From positions 1 through 28,254 of the IMG/VR virus record IMGVR_UViG_3300027770_000206: a stretch of DNA of 28,254 nucleotides, one strand, 5' to 3'. Position numbers and translations under genes: made by a program. Numbering within the stretch: the stretch's first letter is position 1; each line of letters opens with the position of its first letter. Of the stretch, positions 1-7,048 are shown in pieces. The DNA is from a virus. The notes beneath the pieces are model-generated. The model had not been told where the DNA came from, searched no databases, and saw only the letters and a program-made list of their open reading frames with translations.

Positions 1-2
1 GA

Positions 3-338
3 GTACGATTGATATCTAGTCTAATGCCAGTGGGCGCACATAGTGATGATTCTGCAGATAGGTGGAGTATACGGGCATTTATGCATTACCCGAGTACCGA
101 ACAACAATGGTATTTTACTAAACCTAATAACCGTGACGGTGAGAGAACGTATTTGCGTATGCCCAATGATACAAATTGGTTTACATACAACGACAAGAAT
201 ACTTGGCACGGTACTGATTATGATTCATCAAAACCTAAGATACTTCTTCAACTGTATAGCAAATATGTTGTTACTGACGATGACTTAATACAACGTAGTT
301 TTTCTAAGTACAAAGATTACGTAATAGAATACATATGA
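3..338 (+). CDS. 2OG/Fe(II) oxygenase-like protein, 5' end outside window
   Basis: The reading frame is open to the left edge, so the gene is partial; a TTG at 9 is only an in-frame codon, not a convincing start. The visible C-terminal part has an HSD triad half (H-x-D) near the left end, then WHGTDYD about 55 residues later followed by a K-x-LLQLY strand. This fits the HxD...H iron site and basic 2-oxoglutarate contact of the cupin-fold dioxygenases that recur through this window. The stop overlaps the next start as ATGA (335-338), so the two genes are translationally coupled. Substrate unknown. It could be a related cupin without enzymatic activity. Confidence 0.55.
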   Translation, partial: VRLISSLMPVGAHSDDSADRWSIRAFMHYPSTEQQWYFTKPNNRDGERTYLRMPNDTNWFTYNDKNTWHGTDYDSSKPKILLQLYSKYVVTDDDLIQRSFSKYKDYVIEYI

Positions 339-904
339 TTTGTTATAAAAAAATTAATTTAGAATGTGGCACAGCTCTAAAAACTTTTGTACTTGATCGT
401 ATTACACAATTTTTATCTGGAACTGAAGTTACTCGAGTAATGTCAGAGATCATTTCTTTACCGGAAGAAATGATCTCAACTATTAATGTAGAACTAAAAA
501 TATACAACGTTCCGGCTATCGAATATTGCCGGGTGTACTTGCGTCCAAAAAATGACATACAATTTTCTCATATTGACGGTGGTGGGGAAGTTTTACATTG
601 CGCTATTAATATACCGTTACACGGAGGAGAAAATAGCAAGTTCCAATGGCTCGGTGGAGATTACTCTGTATCATTAGTTAACCTCCCAACAACAAATCAA
701 AAAGCCTTTGCAATTAAATGGAATTCAGAACCCACAGTTATCGAATCTATAGAAATGATAGATGGATGCTATCTAGTCAGGATTGATCAGCCGCATCAAG
801 CAATTGCATCTGCAGACAGTGATAGGTGGGTGTTTACTATGAGATTTAAGGGTAATCCCACATTTGAAGAATTGTATGACAAACTATCAGCTAGTAACAT
901 TTAA
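335..904 (+). CDS. 2OG/Fe(II) oxygenase family protein
   Basis: A 189-residue double-stranded beta-helix type protein. Visible motifs: YLRPKNDIQFSHIDGGG, where H-I-D is the first half of the iron triad, then LHCAINIPL, and late IDQPHQAIAS followed by DRWVFTMRF, giving the distal His and the Arg that normally holds 2-oxoglutarate. ATG overlaps the previous stop (ATGA) and the gene overlaps the GNAT-like gene that follows, so it is part of a plus-strand operon running to about 2959. Length and motif spacing match aspartyl/asparaginyl-hydroxylase-like proteins of marine and freshwater T4-like phages. Substrate cannot be read from sequence. Confidence 0.7.
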   Translation: MICYKKINLECGTALKTFVLDRITQFLSGTEVTRVMSEIISLPEEMISTINVELKIYNVPAIEYCRVYLRPKNDIQFSHIDGGGEVLHCAINIPLHGGENSKFQWLGGDYSVSLVNLPTTNQKAFAIKWNSEPTVIESIEMIDGCYLVRIDQPHQAIASADSDRWVFTMRFKGNPTFEELYDKLSASNI

Positions 905-1475
905 CAAAGATATAGAGGATAAGTTTTTTAAATTTTGTAAAGAGGCCTCGTTACAACCTGATGCTGCTGCTGTAAATATGTGGTCAGATGACTGGCCAGT
1001 GCAATCTCATACGTTGCCGTATATACTAACTAACACTGTCAGGTATTCAAGTCCCTACGGTGAATTTTTTATAGTATTGCATGATTCAAAAATAATAGGA
1101 TGTAGTGGAATCTACTTTAGCGAGTTTAATTCTAAAATGACACTAGCTGGGTGTAGGACATGGGTCACTAAAGAATACCGAAATAAATCGTTGCCTAGAG
1201 AAGTAATATTACCAGCACAAAAACAATGGGCGCAAGATCGCAATGCTAGTGCAGTTGGGTTAACATTTAATAAGTACAACAAAAATTTAATCAACACATG
1301 GAAAAGAACAAGATTAGGAGAAAGCAGATTGCCCAGGCAGTCACATCATTTATTTTACAATAACTTTAATGAGGTTGATTTTCCTGTAACAATACAGTAT
1401 ACTAAGCAATGGGTCATTTATGAAAAATTAGATCCTAGTTTTGAGTTTAATTGGATTTCTATACAATGCGAGTAA
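876..1475 (+). CDS. GNAT-like acyltransferase (putative)
   Basis: 199 residues from ATG 876; an upstream TTG at 864 is in frame but ATG is preferred. The middle carries FFIVLHDSKIIGCSGIYF, the paired-strand pattern before the acetyl-CoA site in GNAT folds, then a TWVTKEYRNKSLPREVILPA stretch resembling the pyrophosphate-binding loop with its following helix. A canonical Q/R-x-x-G-x-G/A is not obvious, so the fold call is tentative. The gene overlaps the oxygenase gene upstream by 29 nt and the radical SAM gene downstream by 10 nt, so the three proteins are probably made together and may act on the same substrate. Confidence 0.45.
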   Translation: MTNYQLVTFNKDIEDKFFKFCKEASLQPDAAAVNMWSDDWPVQSHTLPYILTNTVRYSSPYGEFFIVLHDSKIIGCSGIYFSEFNSKMTLAGCRTWVTKEYRNKSLPREVILPAQKQWAQDRNASAVGLTFNKYNKNLINTWKRTRLGESRLPRQSHHLFYNNFNEVDFPVTIQYTKQWVIYEKLDPSFEFNWISIQCE

Positions 1476-2959
1476 TTTTATTCACAGATGTTGCCGATAC
1501 TATTGGGTATGGCAAGTATGCCGGTACTTACAAAGTAGCCACTGAAGTCCGTGCAGCTGGCCATACTTGCCAAGTTGTTGATCTATTCAGTAAGTATACA
1601 TATCAAGAGCTTGAAAATATTATTAACAAGTTTGTAACGAGTGAAACTGTCCTTATAGGATTTAGTTGCACATTGATGGAAAAAAGAGTTGGATTGTATG
1701 GAAGTAAAGATTCTACTGTTTACAACTTTGGTCGACCAGATAGCGAAGTTGAGAGTTTAATGAACTTTGCTAAATCTAAAAACTCTAAAATTAAAACAGT
1801 AGTAGGCGGCGCACGTATTAATATGAATGTAGGTTGGCCCTTTATTGATTATGCTGTAATTAACAAAGGCGATATTGCTATTGTTAAACTTGTCGAACAC
1901 TTATTATACGGTAATAATTTACCCCTAGTTAGAACATCGCCTTGCAAAATAATTGACGGTAGCAGTCCGGATTATTTTTATAGTCAAGAACAATTTGCCA
2001 CTAGCAAGATTATCTATCAATCACAGGATATTATTCTCCCGGGCGAGTGTTTACCAATTGAGGTAGCTCGTGGGTGTATTTTTAGTTGTGCATATTGTCA
2101 TTTTGATTTAATTGGTAAGAAGATCGGCGACTGGCAAAAAGCTGAAGATGCACTACGTGACGAACTATTGCGCAACTATGAACTATATGGCACAACACAC
2201 TATATGGTATCTGATGAGCTAATTAACGAAAGCCTTCCTAAAATGGAACTAGTTCACAAAGTGTTTACTAATTTGCCTTTTAAAATTACCTATACTAGTT
2301 ATGCACGTTTAGATTTAATATCAGCATATCCACAAATGCGTGATATGATACAAGAAAGTGGTGCTGTTAGTATTGCGTTTGGTATTGAAACAATGAATGA
2401 TGCCGCTGGTAAAAAGATAGGTAAGGGGTTAGGTAAAGTTAGGACTAAGGCTGCACTTGAACATTGTGCTGAAACTTGGAAGAATAAGATTGTTACTAGC
2501 AGTCAGTTTATTGTAGGCTTGCCAGGAGAAGACGAAGTTAGTATGCGAGAAACTGTAGATTGGTTGGTCAGTGATGAGTGTGACTTAGACATATTCGGAT
2601 TCTTGCCCTTGTTCATTAGACCCGAAGAAGATGGACGTTCTACTAGTAAGATAGATCGTGATCCTAAAAAGTTTGGATATGTGCTACATGAAGAAAAGCC
2701 ATGGGAAGGCGAACACATGAATTTTCAACAAGCATGTAAACTTGTATCAAGTATATACAGCGATTCGCGGGTACAAAAGAAAATTAAATTCTCTGCTGCT
2801 ACTTGGATGGGTAGGTTGTTAAATTTAGGATACACTATTGAAGATATTTTTAAGATGATTCAAAATCCAAACTTAAATAAACAAGAAGTAATCAACTTAA
2901 TAAATGTCCAATCATTATCTAAGAAAGATGAGTATTATAAACTACTTATGGAAGTATAA
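1466..2959 (+). CDS. B12-binding-domain radical SAM protein
   Basis: 497 residues. The first ~140 residues look like a cobalamin-binding Rossmann domain (MRVILFTDVADTIGYGKY, later KTVVGGARIN and the INKGD turn). The radical SAM core starts near residue 200 with ARGCIFSCAYCHFD, the CxxxCxxC cluster that binds [4Fe-4S] and AdoMet, followed by SIAFGIETMND and QFIVGLPGED strands typical of this class. Such proteins perform methylations or rearrangements at unactivated carbons; the substrate is unknown. ATG 1466 is chosen over TTG 1451 because the protein begins naturally with MRVILF. The stop overlaps an ATG (TAATG) that opens a broken oxygenase gene. Confidence 0.85.
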   Translation: MRVILFTDVADTIGYGKYAGTYKVATEVRAAGHTCQVVDLFSKYTYQELENIINKFVTSETVLIGFSCTLMEKRVGLYGSKDSTVYNFGRPDSEVESLMNFAKSKNSKIKTVVGGARINMNVGWPFIDYAVINKGDIAIVKLVEHLLYGNNLPLVRTSPCKIIDGSSPDYFYSQEQFATSKIIYQSQDIILPGECLPIEVARGCIFSCAYCHFDLIGKKIGDWQKAEDALRDELLRNYELYGTTHYMVSDELINESLPKMELVHKVFTNLPFKITYTSYARLDLISAYPQMRDMIQESGAVSIAFGIETMNDAAGKKIGKGLGKVRTKAALEHCAETWKNKIVTSSQFIVGLPGEDEVSMRETVDWLVSDECDLDIFGFLPLFIRPEEDGRSTSKIDRDPKKFGYVLHEEKPWEGEHMNFQQACKLVSSIYSDSRVQKKIKFSAATWMGRLLNLGYTIEDIFKMIQNPNLNKQEVINLINVQSLSKKDEYYKLLMEV

Positions 2960-3199
2960 TGTCAGCATACTATAAAAAAATTGAAATAGAAGATTTAGAA
3001 ATCATTCAATGTAAAGTATTAGAATTTATTAAAGCACGTCCAGATATCTATTTTCGTAGATCAACCTACGGTTCTAAGAGTTCGAGTCCCACACCGAGTT
3101 CAAATTAATCCTTCCGGTCCTCTTCCTAGAGTTACATTAACTTTGGGATTTACACAAGATCCTGTTTTTCTTTTAGAAGATATGGATCAAGTATCTTAA
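2959..3199 (+). pseudogene. internally deleted and frameshifted 2OG oxygenase gene
   Basis: ATG 2959 is coupled to the radical SAM stop (TAATG). Frame 1 encodes MSAYYKKIEIEDLEI and then ARPDIYFR, like the N-terminus of the oxygenase at 335. It then runs into unrelated codons and stops at 3108. From about 3062 another frame encodes RVRVPHRVQINPSG and PRVTLTLGFTQDP, the typical C-terminal PHR (distal iron His) and strand of these oxygenases, and stops at 3199. The central part, including the HxD motif, is missing. The simplest reading is one gene that lost its middle plus a frameshift. The remnant overlaps the convergent gene by about 50 nt. Confidence 0.7.
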
Positions 3200-3713
3200 T
3201 CATATCATCCCAAGACACAAGTTTCTTATCTTGATATGTGTATACAGTACTTACGCACCATCTTGGTGATCCTAGTATAGTTACATTATGTGGAACTCCT
3301 GCTTGAACTAAGCTCGGAGATTTTAATTCTGTAGAATATAACAAATCAACTTCTCTCAGAGTGTAGCCAACATAAGGAGTATCTATCTTAGTTTGCGACA
3401 TAGTTCCTGGGCTTCCAGGTTTAACCTTGTACCAATTCATAAAACTATTTAATCCACCGTATATAAAATTTATTTTTGGAAAATCTGTTCTCGTATGCTG
3501 ATCTTGATGTATAGTGTAGTATGTATGAGGGATTGAAAAAAATACTTCTGCGTGATCGAGTACTAACCCTAACGATTCTATCCAATTTAAATATTCGGGA
3601 GAAATTTCGTTTCTATCTAAAAATTGATGTCGCTCAGTAGAATATTTTTTCTTATTAAAATATTCTTTGAATAATGGAACTGGAATATTGAGAGGTCTGC
3701 AAAGAGTATTCAT
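3150..3713 (-). CDS. 2OG/Fe(II) oxygenase-like protein (paralogue of 18731-19258)
   Basis: 187 residues from ATG 3713; the TTG one codon upstream is less likely. Motifs: YYTIHQDQ (H-Q-D, iron site), FPKINFIYGG, MNWYKV, then SPSLVQAGVPHNV (distal His) and RWCVSTVY (Arg). It aligns along nearly its whole length with the product of 18731-19258 (shared PVP start, FPKIN, MNWY, ELKSPSLVQAGVPHNVT), so these are recent paralogues 15 kb apart. There is no Shine-Dalgarno sequence. An AATAAATA box ends 4 nt before the ATG, which suggests a late promoter giving an almost leaderless mRNA. Confidence 0.72.
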   Translation of the reverse strand: MNTLCRPLNIPVPLFKEYFNKKKYSTERHQFLDRNEISPEYLNWIESLGLVLDHAEVFFSIPHTYYTIHQDQHTRTDFPKINFIYGGLNSFMNWYKVKPGSPGTMSQTKIDTPYVGYTLREVDLLYSTELKSPSLVQAGVPHNVTILGSPRWCVSTVYTYQDKKLVSWDDMIKILDPYLLKEKQDLV

Positions 3714-3717
3714 CAAT

Positions 3718-3734
3718 TATTTATTGCATAAATA
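3718..3734. promoter_or_regulatory. divergent pair of T4-late-like TAAATA boxes
   Basis: AATAAATA on the minus strand (3718-3725) lies 4 nt before ATG 3713, and CATAAATA on the plus strand (3727-3734) lies 5 nt before ATG 3740. The motif resembles the T4 late promoter TATAAATA. With normal late-promoter geometry, transcription would begin at or beside each ATG. Confidence 0.55.
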
Positions 3735-3739
3735 TTTTT

Positions 3740-4282
3740 ATGAAACCTTTTGTAAAATTAACTACTCCTACTAATATTACAGATATTGACTTTGGAGAAA
3801 GTATAACATATTACGGTGTCAACCGATCGATTGAATTTTTTAAAATTTCAAATATCATAGAACAGCAGTTACTTGAAATTATTCCTATAGATTATAGGCA
3901 CCACTTCAAAGGTTCAATTTTTTCTATAAACACTGCTTACATACGGCCGCATACTGATAGCGACAGAAAAGTAGGAATTAATTTTTATATAAAAAGTAAC
4001 AATGCAATTACTAAATTTTTTAATATAAAAGCGGGTGCAAAAATACTGCACGAACAAGTTATCGGTCAAACAAATGGTGTAGTGTATAAAGAAGTTGATC
4101 TAGTATCAGCTGGAACATTTATAGCAAAGCCAGGAGAAATTTGGATTTTAGATGTTAGCAAGACTCATTCAGTAATCAACCCTTCTAACGAAGACCGAAT
4201 AGCATATTCCTTATCAAGTAATACTTTATCCTACGAAGACACACTTGAAATATTAAAAGGGTTAGTCTGCAATCCAATCTAA
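3740..4282 (+). CDS. 2OG/Fe(II) oxygenase-like protein
   Basis: 180 residues. Motifs: TAYIRPHTDSDRKVGINFYI (H-T-D iron site), a central AKPGEIWILDVSKTHSV with the distal His, and a following DRIAYSLSSN where Arg can bind the 2-oxoglutarate carboxylate. The ATG has no Shine-Dalgarno sequence; a CATAAATA box ends 5 nt upstream, as for several single-gene oxygenase cassettes here. The last 21 nt overlap, tail to tail, with the convergent oxygenase gene at 4262-4825. Substrate unknown. Confidence 0.68.
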   Translation: MKPFVKLTTPTNITDIDFGESITYYGVNRSIEFFKISNIIEQQLLEIIPIDYRHHFKGSIFSINTAYIRPHTDSDRKVGINFYIKSNNAITKFFNIKAGAKILHEQVIGQTNGVVYKEVDLVSAGTFIAKPGEIWILDVSKTHSVINPSNEDRIAYSLSSNTLSYEDTLEILKGLVCNPI

Positions 4283-4825
4283 ATTTTTATAAAAATAATA
4301 CATATCTTCCCAGCAATTAAAATTCTTTGCAAATCGAAAACTTATACAAGTTCTAACACTATTACCTATTGCTATTCGATGTGGAATATCTGTTCGTACA
4401 ATAGATGCTGTATTGTCTATGCACTCTTCATGCAGTAAATTTAGTTCTTCTATTGTGTAATTTATGTAGGGAGTATTAGAATCTGAATAACTAACATCTT
4501 TATTACCCTTATTAATTAACTCAAACCATTGCATTTTTGCATTAGAATTTACATCAGCCTTTATAATGTTTAATGCATACAATATACCTGGATCTATATG
4601 TGCATCTTGGTTTGCCCAATACGTTGGCTTATTAAATACCATAATTCTTGTTATAGGATGTACTGAATGTAAGAGATCTAAAAATTTCGGATTAATTATA
4701 GTTGCCCATTCATTGTATGTGTCATAATTCTTAACAAAAAATAATCTAGAATGTGGCTTTACCCATTTTTCGTTTATAACTTCATTGATAGGAAATTTTA
4801 GTTTAAAATTGTACTGTGGTATCAT
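4262..4825 (-). CDS. 2OG/Fe(II) oxygenase-like protein
   Basis: 187 residues from ATG 4825 (a TTG two codons upstream is weaker). NQDAHIDPGILYALNII gives the H-I-D iron motif, KMQWFEL the following strand, and IVRTDIPHRIAIG with VRTCISFRFA gives the distal His and Arg. The C-terminal pattern matches the pseudogene remnant at 3062-3199, so the two probably belong to one subgroup. An exact TATAAATA box ends 6 nt before the ATG and there is no Shine-Dalgarno sequence. Confidence 0.68.
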   Translation of the reverse strand: MIPQYNFKLKFPINEVINEKWVKPHSRLFFVKNYDTYNEWATIINPKFLDLLHSVHPITRIMVFNKPTYWANQDAHIDPGILYALNIIKADVNSNAKMQWFELINKGNKDVSYSDSNTPYINYTIEELNLLHEECIDNTASIVRTDIPHRIAIGNSVRTCISFRFAKNFNCWEDMYYFYKNLDWIAD

Positions 4826-4831
4826 AATCAA

Positions 4832-4839
4832 TATTTATA
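4832..4839 (-). promoter_or_regulatory. T4-late-type promoter box TATAAATA
   Basis: Exact match to the T4 late promoter consensus on the minus strand, 6 nt from ATG 4825. Transcription would start close to the first codon. Confidence 0.6.
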
Positions 4840-4842
4840 GTC

Positions 4843-4868
4843 AAAAAAATAGGACCCGAAGGTCCTAT
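4843..4868 (-). terminator. rho-independent terminator, UUCG loop
   Basis: On the minus strand ATAGGACC (4868-4861) pairs perfectly with GGTCCTAT (4856-4849) around a TTCG tetraloop and is followed by a T run. It sits directly after the stop of the metallophosphoesterase gene and ends that operon. Confidence 0.9.
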
Positions 4869-4869
4869 T

Positions 4870-5472
4870 CTACATTGTAGGACCGTTCCCGGACTTAAAG
4901 CCCACGGTGCCTCCTTGTTCCGCAATCCTCTTTAAGGCATCTTCAAAAAGGATAGGAGCGAAGTCTGTTTGCTCCACACAGGCACACCAGTATCTTGGAT
5001 CAATCTCATCGCTGTATAAGATTTCACCAGTTCGGGCATCGACACCTCTCGCCTTCATAACTCTGTTGGCGTGTAAGTGTCCGTGTATATTACAACCAAA
5101 CCTACCAAGGCTTGCTTCGTGAACAGGAATATGACTTAAAATAAGTCCATTCATCACATGATAGGCCCGTAATTCTCTAAAGTACATCCTATACTCATCA
5201 TCGCGGAAGATATCGTGGTTACCACGGATTAACACCTTGTCACCGTTTAAGCGACCTAATGTCTTTAACGCCTTGCGGTTAATAACCGCATCACCTAAGT
5301 GGTAGACCTTGTCTGTGGGCTTTACTTTGGCGTTCCATTTTGCAATCATGTCCTCGTCCATTTCTTCAGGCGAGTCGTATGGTCGTAACTTTGTGACACC
5401 GTCATTGCGGGTAAACTTACATACGCCCATGTGTCCAAAGTGCGTATCACTTACTAAAAATACTGATGGCAT
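4870..5472 (-). CDS. calcineurin-like metallophosphoesterase
   Basis: 200 residues. It shows the ordered metal motifs of the family: SDTHFGH near the N-terminus, VYHLGDAV, IRGNHDI, ILSHIPVH and IHGHLH. These bind two metals and hydrolyse phosphomono- or diesters. The exact substrate is unknown; the neighbouring kinase, phosphatase and RNA ligase genes make nucleic-acid ends or cyclic nucleotides plausible. ATG 5472 has a strong Shine-Dalgarno sequence (GGAGG), but this site can pair with upstream RNA (see 5473-5512). A rho-independent terminator follows the stop. Confidence 0.85.
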   Translation of the reverse strand: MPSVFLVSDTHFGHMGVCKFTRNDGVTKLRPYDSPEEMDEDMIAKWNAKVKPTDKVYHLGDAVINRKALKTLGRLNGDKVLIRGNHDIFRDDEYRMYFRELRAYHVMNGLILSHIPVHEASLGRFGCNIHGHLHANRVMKARGVDARTGEILYSDEIDPRYWCACVEQTDFAPILFEDALKRIAEQGGTVGFKSGNGPTM

Positions 5473-5512
5473 ACTGCCTCCTTGTTTAAGTTAGGAGGCA
5501 GTCTTTGCCTCC
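5473..5512 (-). promoter_or_regulatory. alternative hairpins sequestering the ribosome site of the phosphoesterase gene
   Basis: Reading the minus strand there are three segments: GGAGGCA (5512-5506), ACTGCCTCC (5502-5494) and GGAGGCAGT (5481-5473). The last contains the Shine-Dalgarno site immediately before ATG 5472. The middle segment can pair with the first (7 bp, across the upstream stop codon) or with the last (9 bp, hiding the ribosome site). The two foldings exclude each other, and a ribosome finishing the upstream gene would change the choice. This suggests translational coupling or attenuation. Confidence 0.6.
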
Positions 5513-5640
5513 AAATGTTCTTTAATTACTCGTAGTGCCTTTCGAGCAGTATCGTACACATATTCTTTAATTCCTTCCTCAGTACTGATTGAAAGAATAA
5601 AGCCATTTGCTACTTTACGGATTTCGATAGATTCAAACAT
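5491..5640 (-). CDS. small phage protein, 49 aa
   Basis: ATG 5640 is preceded by AAAGGACTTAC, a good ribosome site. The product starts MFESIEIRKVANGFILSIST and ends in a basic helix (YDTARKALRVIKEHLE). No known family recognised. It is the first gene after a consensus sigma70-like promoter (5670-5698), and its 3' end contains the hairpin that can control the metallophosphoesterase gene. Confidence 0.7.
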   Translation of the reverse strand: MFESIEIRKVANGFILSISTEEGIKEYVYDTARKALRVIKEHLEAKTAS

Positions 5641-5669
5641 GTAAGTCCTTTGCGTGTCATTGAGTAGTT

Positions 5670-5698
5670 ATTATAACATAATGCTATAAACAAGTCAA
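5670..5698 (-). promoter_or_regulatory. sigma70-type promoter TTGACT-17-TATAAT
   Basis: Minus strand -35 TTGACT (5698-5693) and -10 TATAAT (5675-5670) are separated by exactly 17 nt. It overlaps the end of the kinase gene and drives the 49-aa gene and the metallophosphoesterase. Confidence 0.8.
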
Positions 5699-6165
5699 CC
5701 TGCAAACCAGATTTCGGTGAAACCTTCTTCTTCAGTTGGATCTTCCCAACTGGCAATCATGCTAGCAACAACATGTTCAGGTATAATCTTTCCAGACTCC
5801 CAACGACTAGTTAATCGACGAACTAGTTCTTTATGCTCGGGTGTCCGAAACACCACCGCAATATGCTCGTAGTCAGGCAGCATATTAAACTTACGAGCAC
5901 GACTTTTAACAGAAGTACTGGTTTGATCCCAAATTATAGTATGACCGTGCTCACGTGCAAACACAACCTGTTCGATCATTAGGTCAATTGCTGTGGGCAT
6001 GTATTCTACAAACACTTCACTATAGGTCTTACCCTGTGCTCTAGCATAATCTTCTACAAATGCGTCTGTATTAACTATGGTCAAGCCCAAAGCCCAGTCT
6101 TGATTTTTGACCCAAGTACTTTTACCTGAACCTGGGACTCCGATTAGTTGATAACACTTAGGCAT
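5695..6165 (-). CDS. P-loop polynucleotide 5'-kinase-like protein
   Basis: 156 residues. The Walker A loop GVPGSGKST lies at residues 8-16, followed by VNTD, IIWDQTSTSVKSRARKF and a lid region VRRLTSRWESGK. This resembles the N-terminal 5'-kinase domain of T4 polynucleotide kinase (zeta-toxin/AAA_33 group), without its phosphatase half. Role: transfer of ATP gamma-phosphate to a 5'-OH RNA or DNA end. The RNA ligase and CX5R phosphatase genes upstream in the operon support an RNA repair job. The ATG overlaps the previous stop (TAATG). A small-molecule kinase of the same fold is possible. Confidence 0.72.
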   Translation of the reverse strand: MPKCYQLIGVPGSGKSTWVKNQDWALGLTIVNTDAFVEDYARAQGKTYSEVFVEYMPTAIDLMIEQVVFAREHGHTIIWDQTSTSVKSRARKFNMLPDYEHIAVVFRTPEHKELVRRLTSRWESGKIIPEHVVASMIASWEDPTEEEGFTEIWFAG

Positions 6166-6332
6166 TAGTGTACCGCTTCCTTAGCATCACATTCGCACTC
6201 GACCACCCAGTTGTTAAACTGAGTAAACTTGTCGACTTCTACGCCAAGCCCAACTGCTTCATTTACAAAGTGTTGCAACAGTGCATTATACAGTGCATCG
6301 GGCATTGTGTTTTTATCAAATTTAATTTTCAT
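6165..6332 (-). CDS. small phage protein, 55 aa
   Basis: ATG 6332 overlaps the upstream stop as TAATG, and its own stop overlaps the kinase ATG as TAATG, so it is firmly part of the operon. The product begins MKIKFDKNTMPDALYNALLQ and contains FVNEAVGLGVEVDKF and a C-terminal CECDA. It is predicted soluble; no family recognised. Confidence 0.75.
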   Translation of the reverse strand: MKIKFDKNTMPDALYNALLQHFVNEAVGLGVEVDKFTQFNNWVVECECDAKEAVH

Positions 6333-6523
6333 TACCAATTCTCGATTCCAGAAATTTCAATTGTAAAGTGGCCTTCGATACCGTTTACTTCAGTAAAGAC
6401 CGTTAATGTAGTTATGGATCCAATTCCGGAATCACTGTCTTGCTTTAATTCAAAACAACCTGCATCTGGAAACTTCTCCATAACTTCCAAAATTTTCAAT
6501 ACTTCTTCTTTACTCAAATGCAT
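6332..6523 (-). CDS. small phage protein, 63 aa
   Basis: ATG 6523 with ribosome site AAAGGAGATATCTA. An N-terminal helix (MHLSKEEVLKILEVMEKFPD) is followed by beta strands (SITTLTVFTEVNGIEGHFTIEISG). Linked to both neighbours by TAATG overlaps. No known family recognised. Confidence 0.75.
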   Translation of the reverse strand: MHLSKEEVLKILEVMEKFPDAGCFELKQDSDSGIGSITTLTVFTEVNGIEGHFTIEISGIENW

Positions 6524-7047
6524 TAGATATCTCCTTTGTGATTTTTGTTAGGAGTTATAAACCCCCATTCATTTGTAGTGCCATGCACATCGTAAGACTT
6601 TTCTTGTTCGTCATAAGTCCATCCAAGCACTCGCATCATTTTATGTTTGACTAACAAGTTAGGTGCTCGGAACCGCTCACAGTCATCGAAGCCCATCATA
6701 ACACCAACCTCACAGACCGCACCCGATCTGCAAATGCCTGCATGACAGTGAACCACAACATTCATGCGATTTTCCCATGCGTGTTGCAACACACGTACAA
6801 GCTCTCGGGCCTGCTCATCTGTGATAGCAAACTCACTCAAGTCAATCATTTTGCCGTCACCGGTATTGGTCATACCGTCTTCTTCGATGTCCAAAAATGT
6901 AAACTGATGCACTTCTTTGAACTGATGCTTAGGTGTAGGAAACGCCATGTCATGATCAGATATTTGTATCAACATACTGTTCTCACCGCAAGCATGATGT
7001 CGTCCTGTTGCTACATTTTCCAACGGTATATTTTCAATCCACGGCAT
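6523..7047 (-). CDS. dual-specificity/tyrosine-type phosphatase
   Basis: 174 residues from ATG 7047, placed one base after the ligase stop with an AAAGGGTGG ribosome site; GTG codons just upstream are in frame but less likely. The signature VVVHCHAGICRSGAV contains the CX5R loop (Cys about 101, Arg about 107), with an upstream LDIEEDG loop that can supply the general acid Asp. Such enzymes form a phosphocysteine intermediate on proteins, or on RNA 5' triphosphates in the capping-enzyme branch. Its place between an RNA ligase and a polynucleotide kinase favours a nucleic-acid substrate, but this is inference. Confidence 0.75.
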   Translation of the reverse strand: MPWIENIPLENVATGRHHACGENSMLIQISDHDMAFPTPKHQFKEVHQFTFLDIEEDGMTNTGDGKMIDLSEFAITDEQARELVRVLQHAWENRMNVVVHCHAGICRSGAVCEVGVMMGFDDCERFRAPNLLVKHKMMRVLGWTYDEQEKSYDVHGTTNEWGFITPNKNHKGDI

Positions 7048-7048
7048 T

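Noticed and set aside
3062-3110. A T-arm-like stretch (GTTCGAGTCCC) suggesting a plus-strand tRNA fragment or att site
   Set aside because: In frame 2 the same bases encode RVRVPHRVQINPSG, the conserved end of the oxygenase family, so the tRNA likeness is chance.
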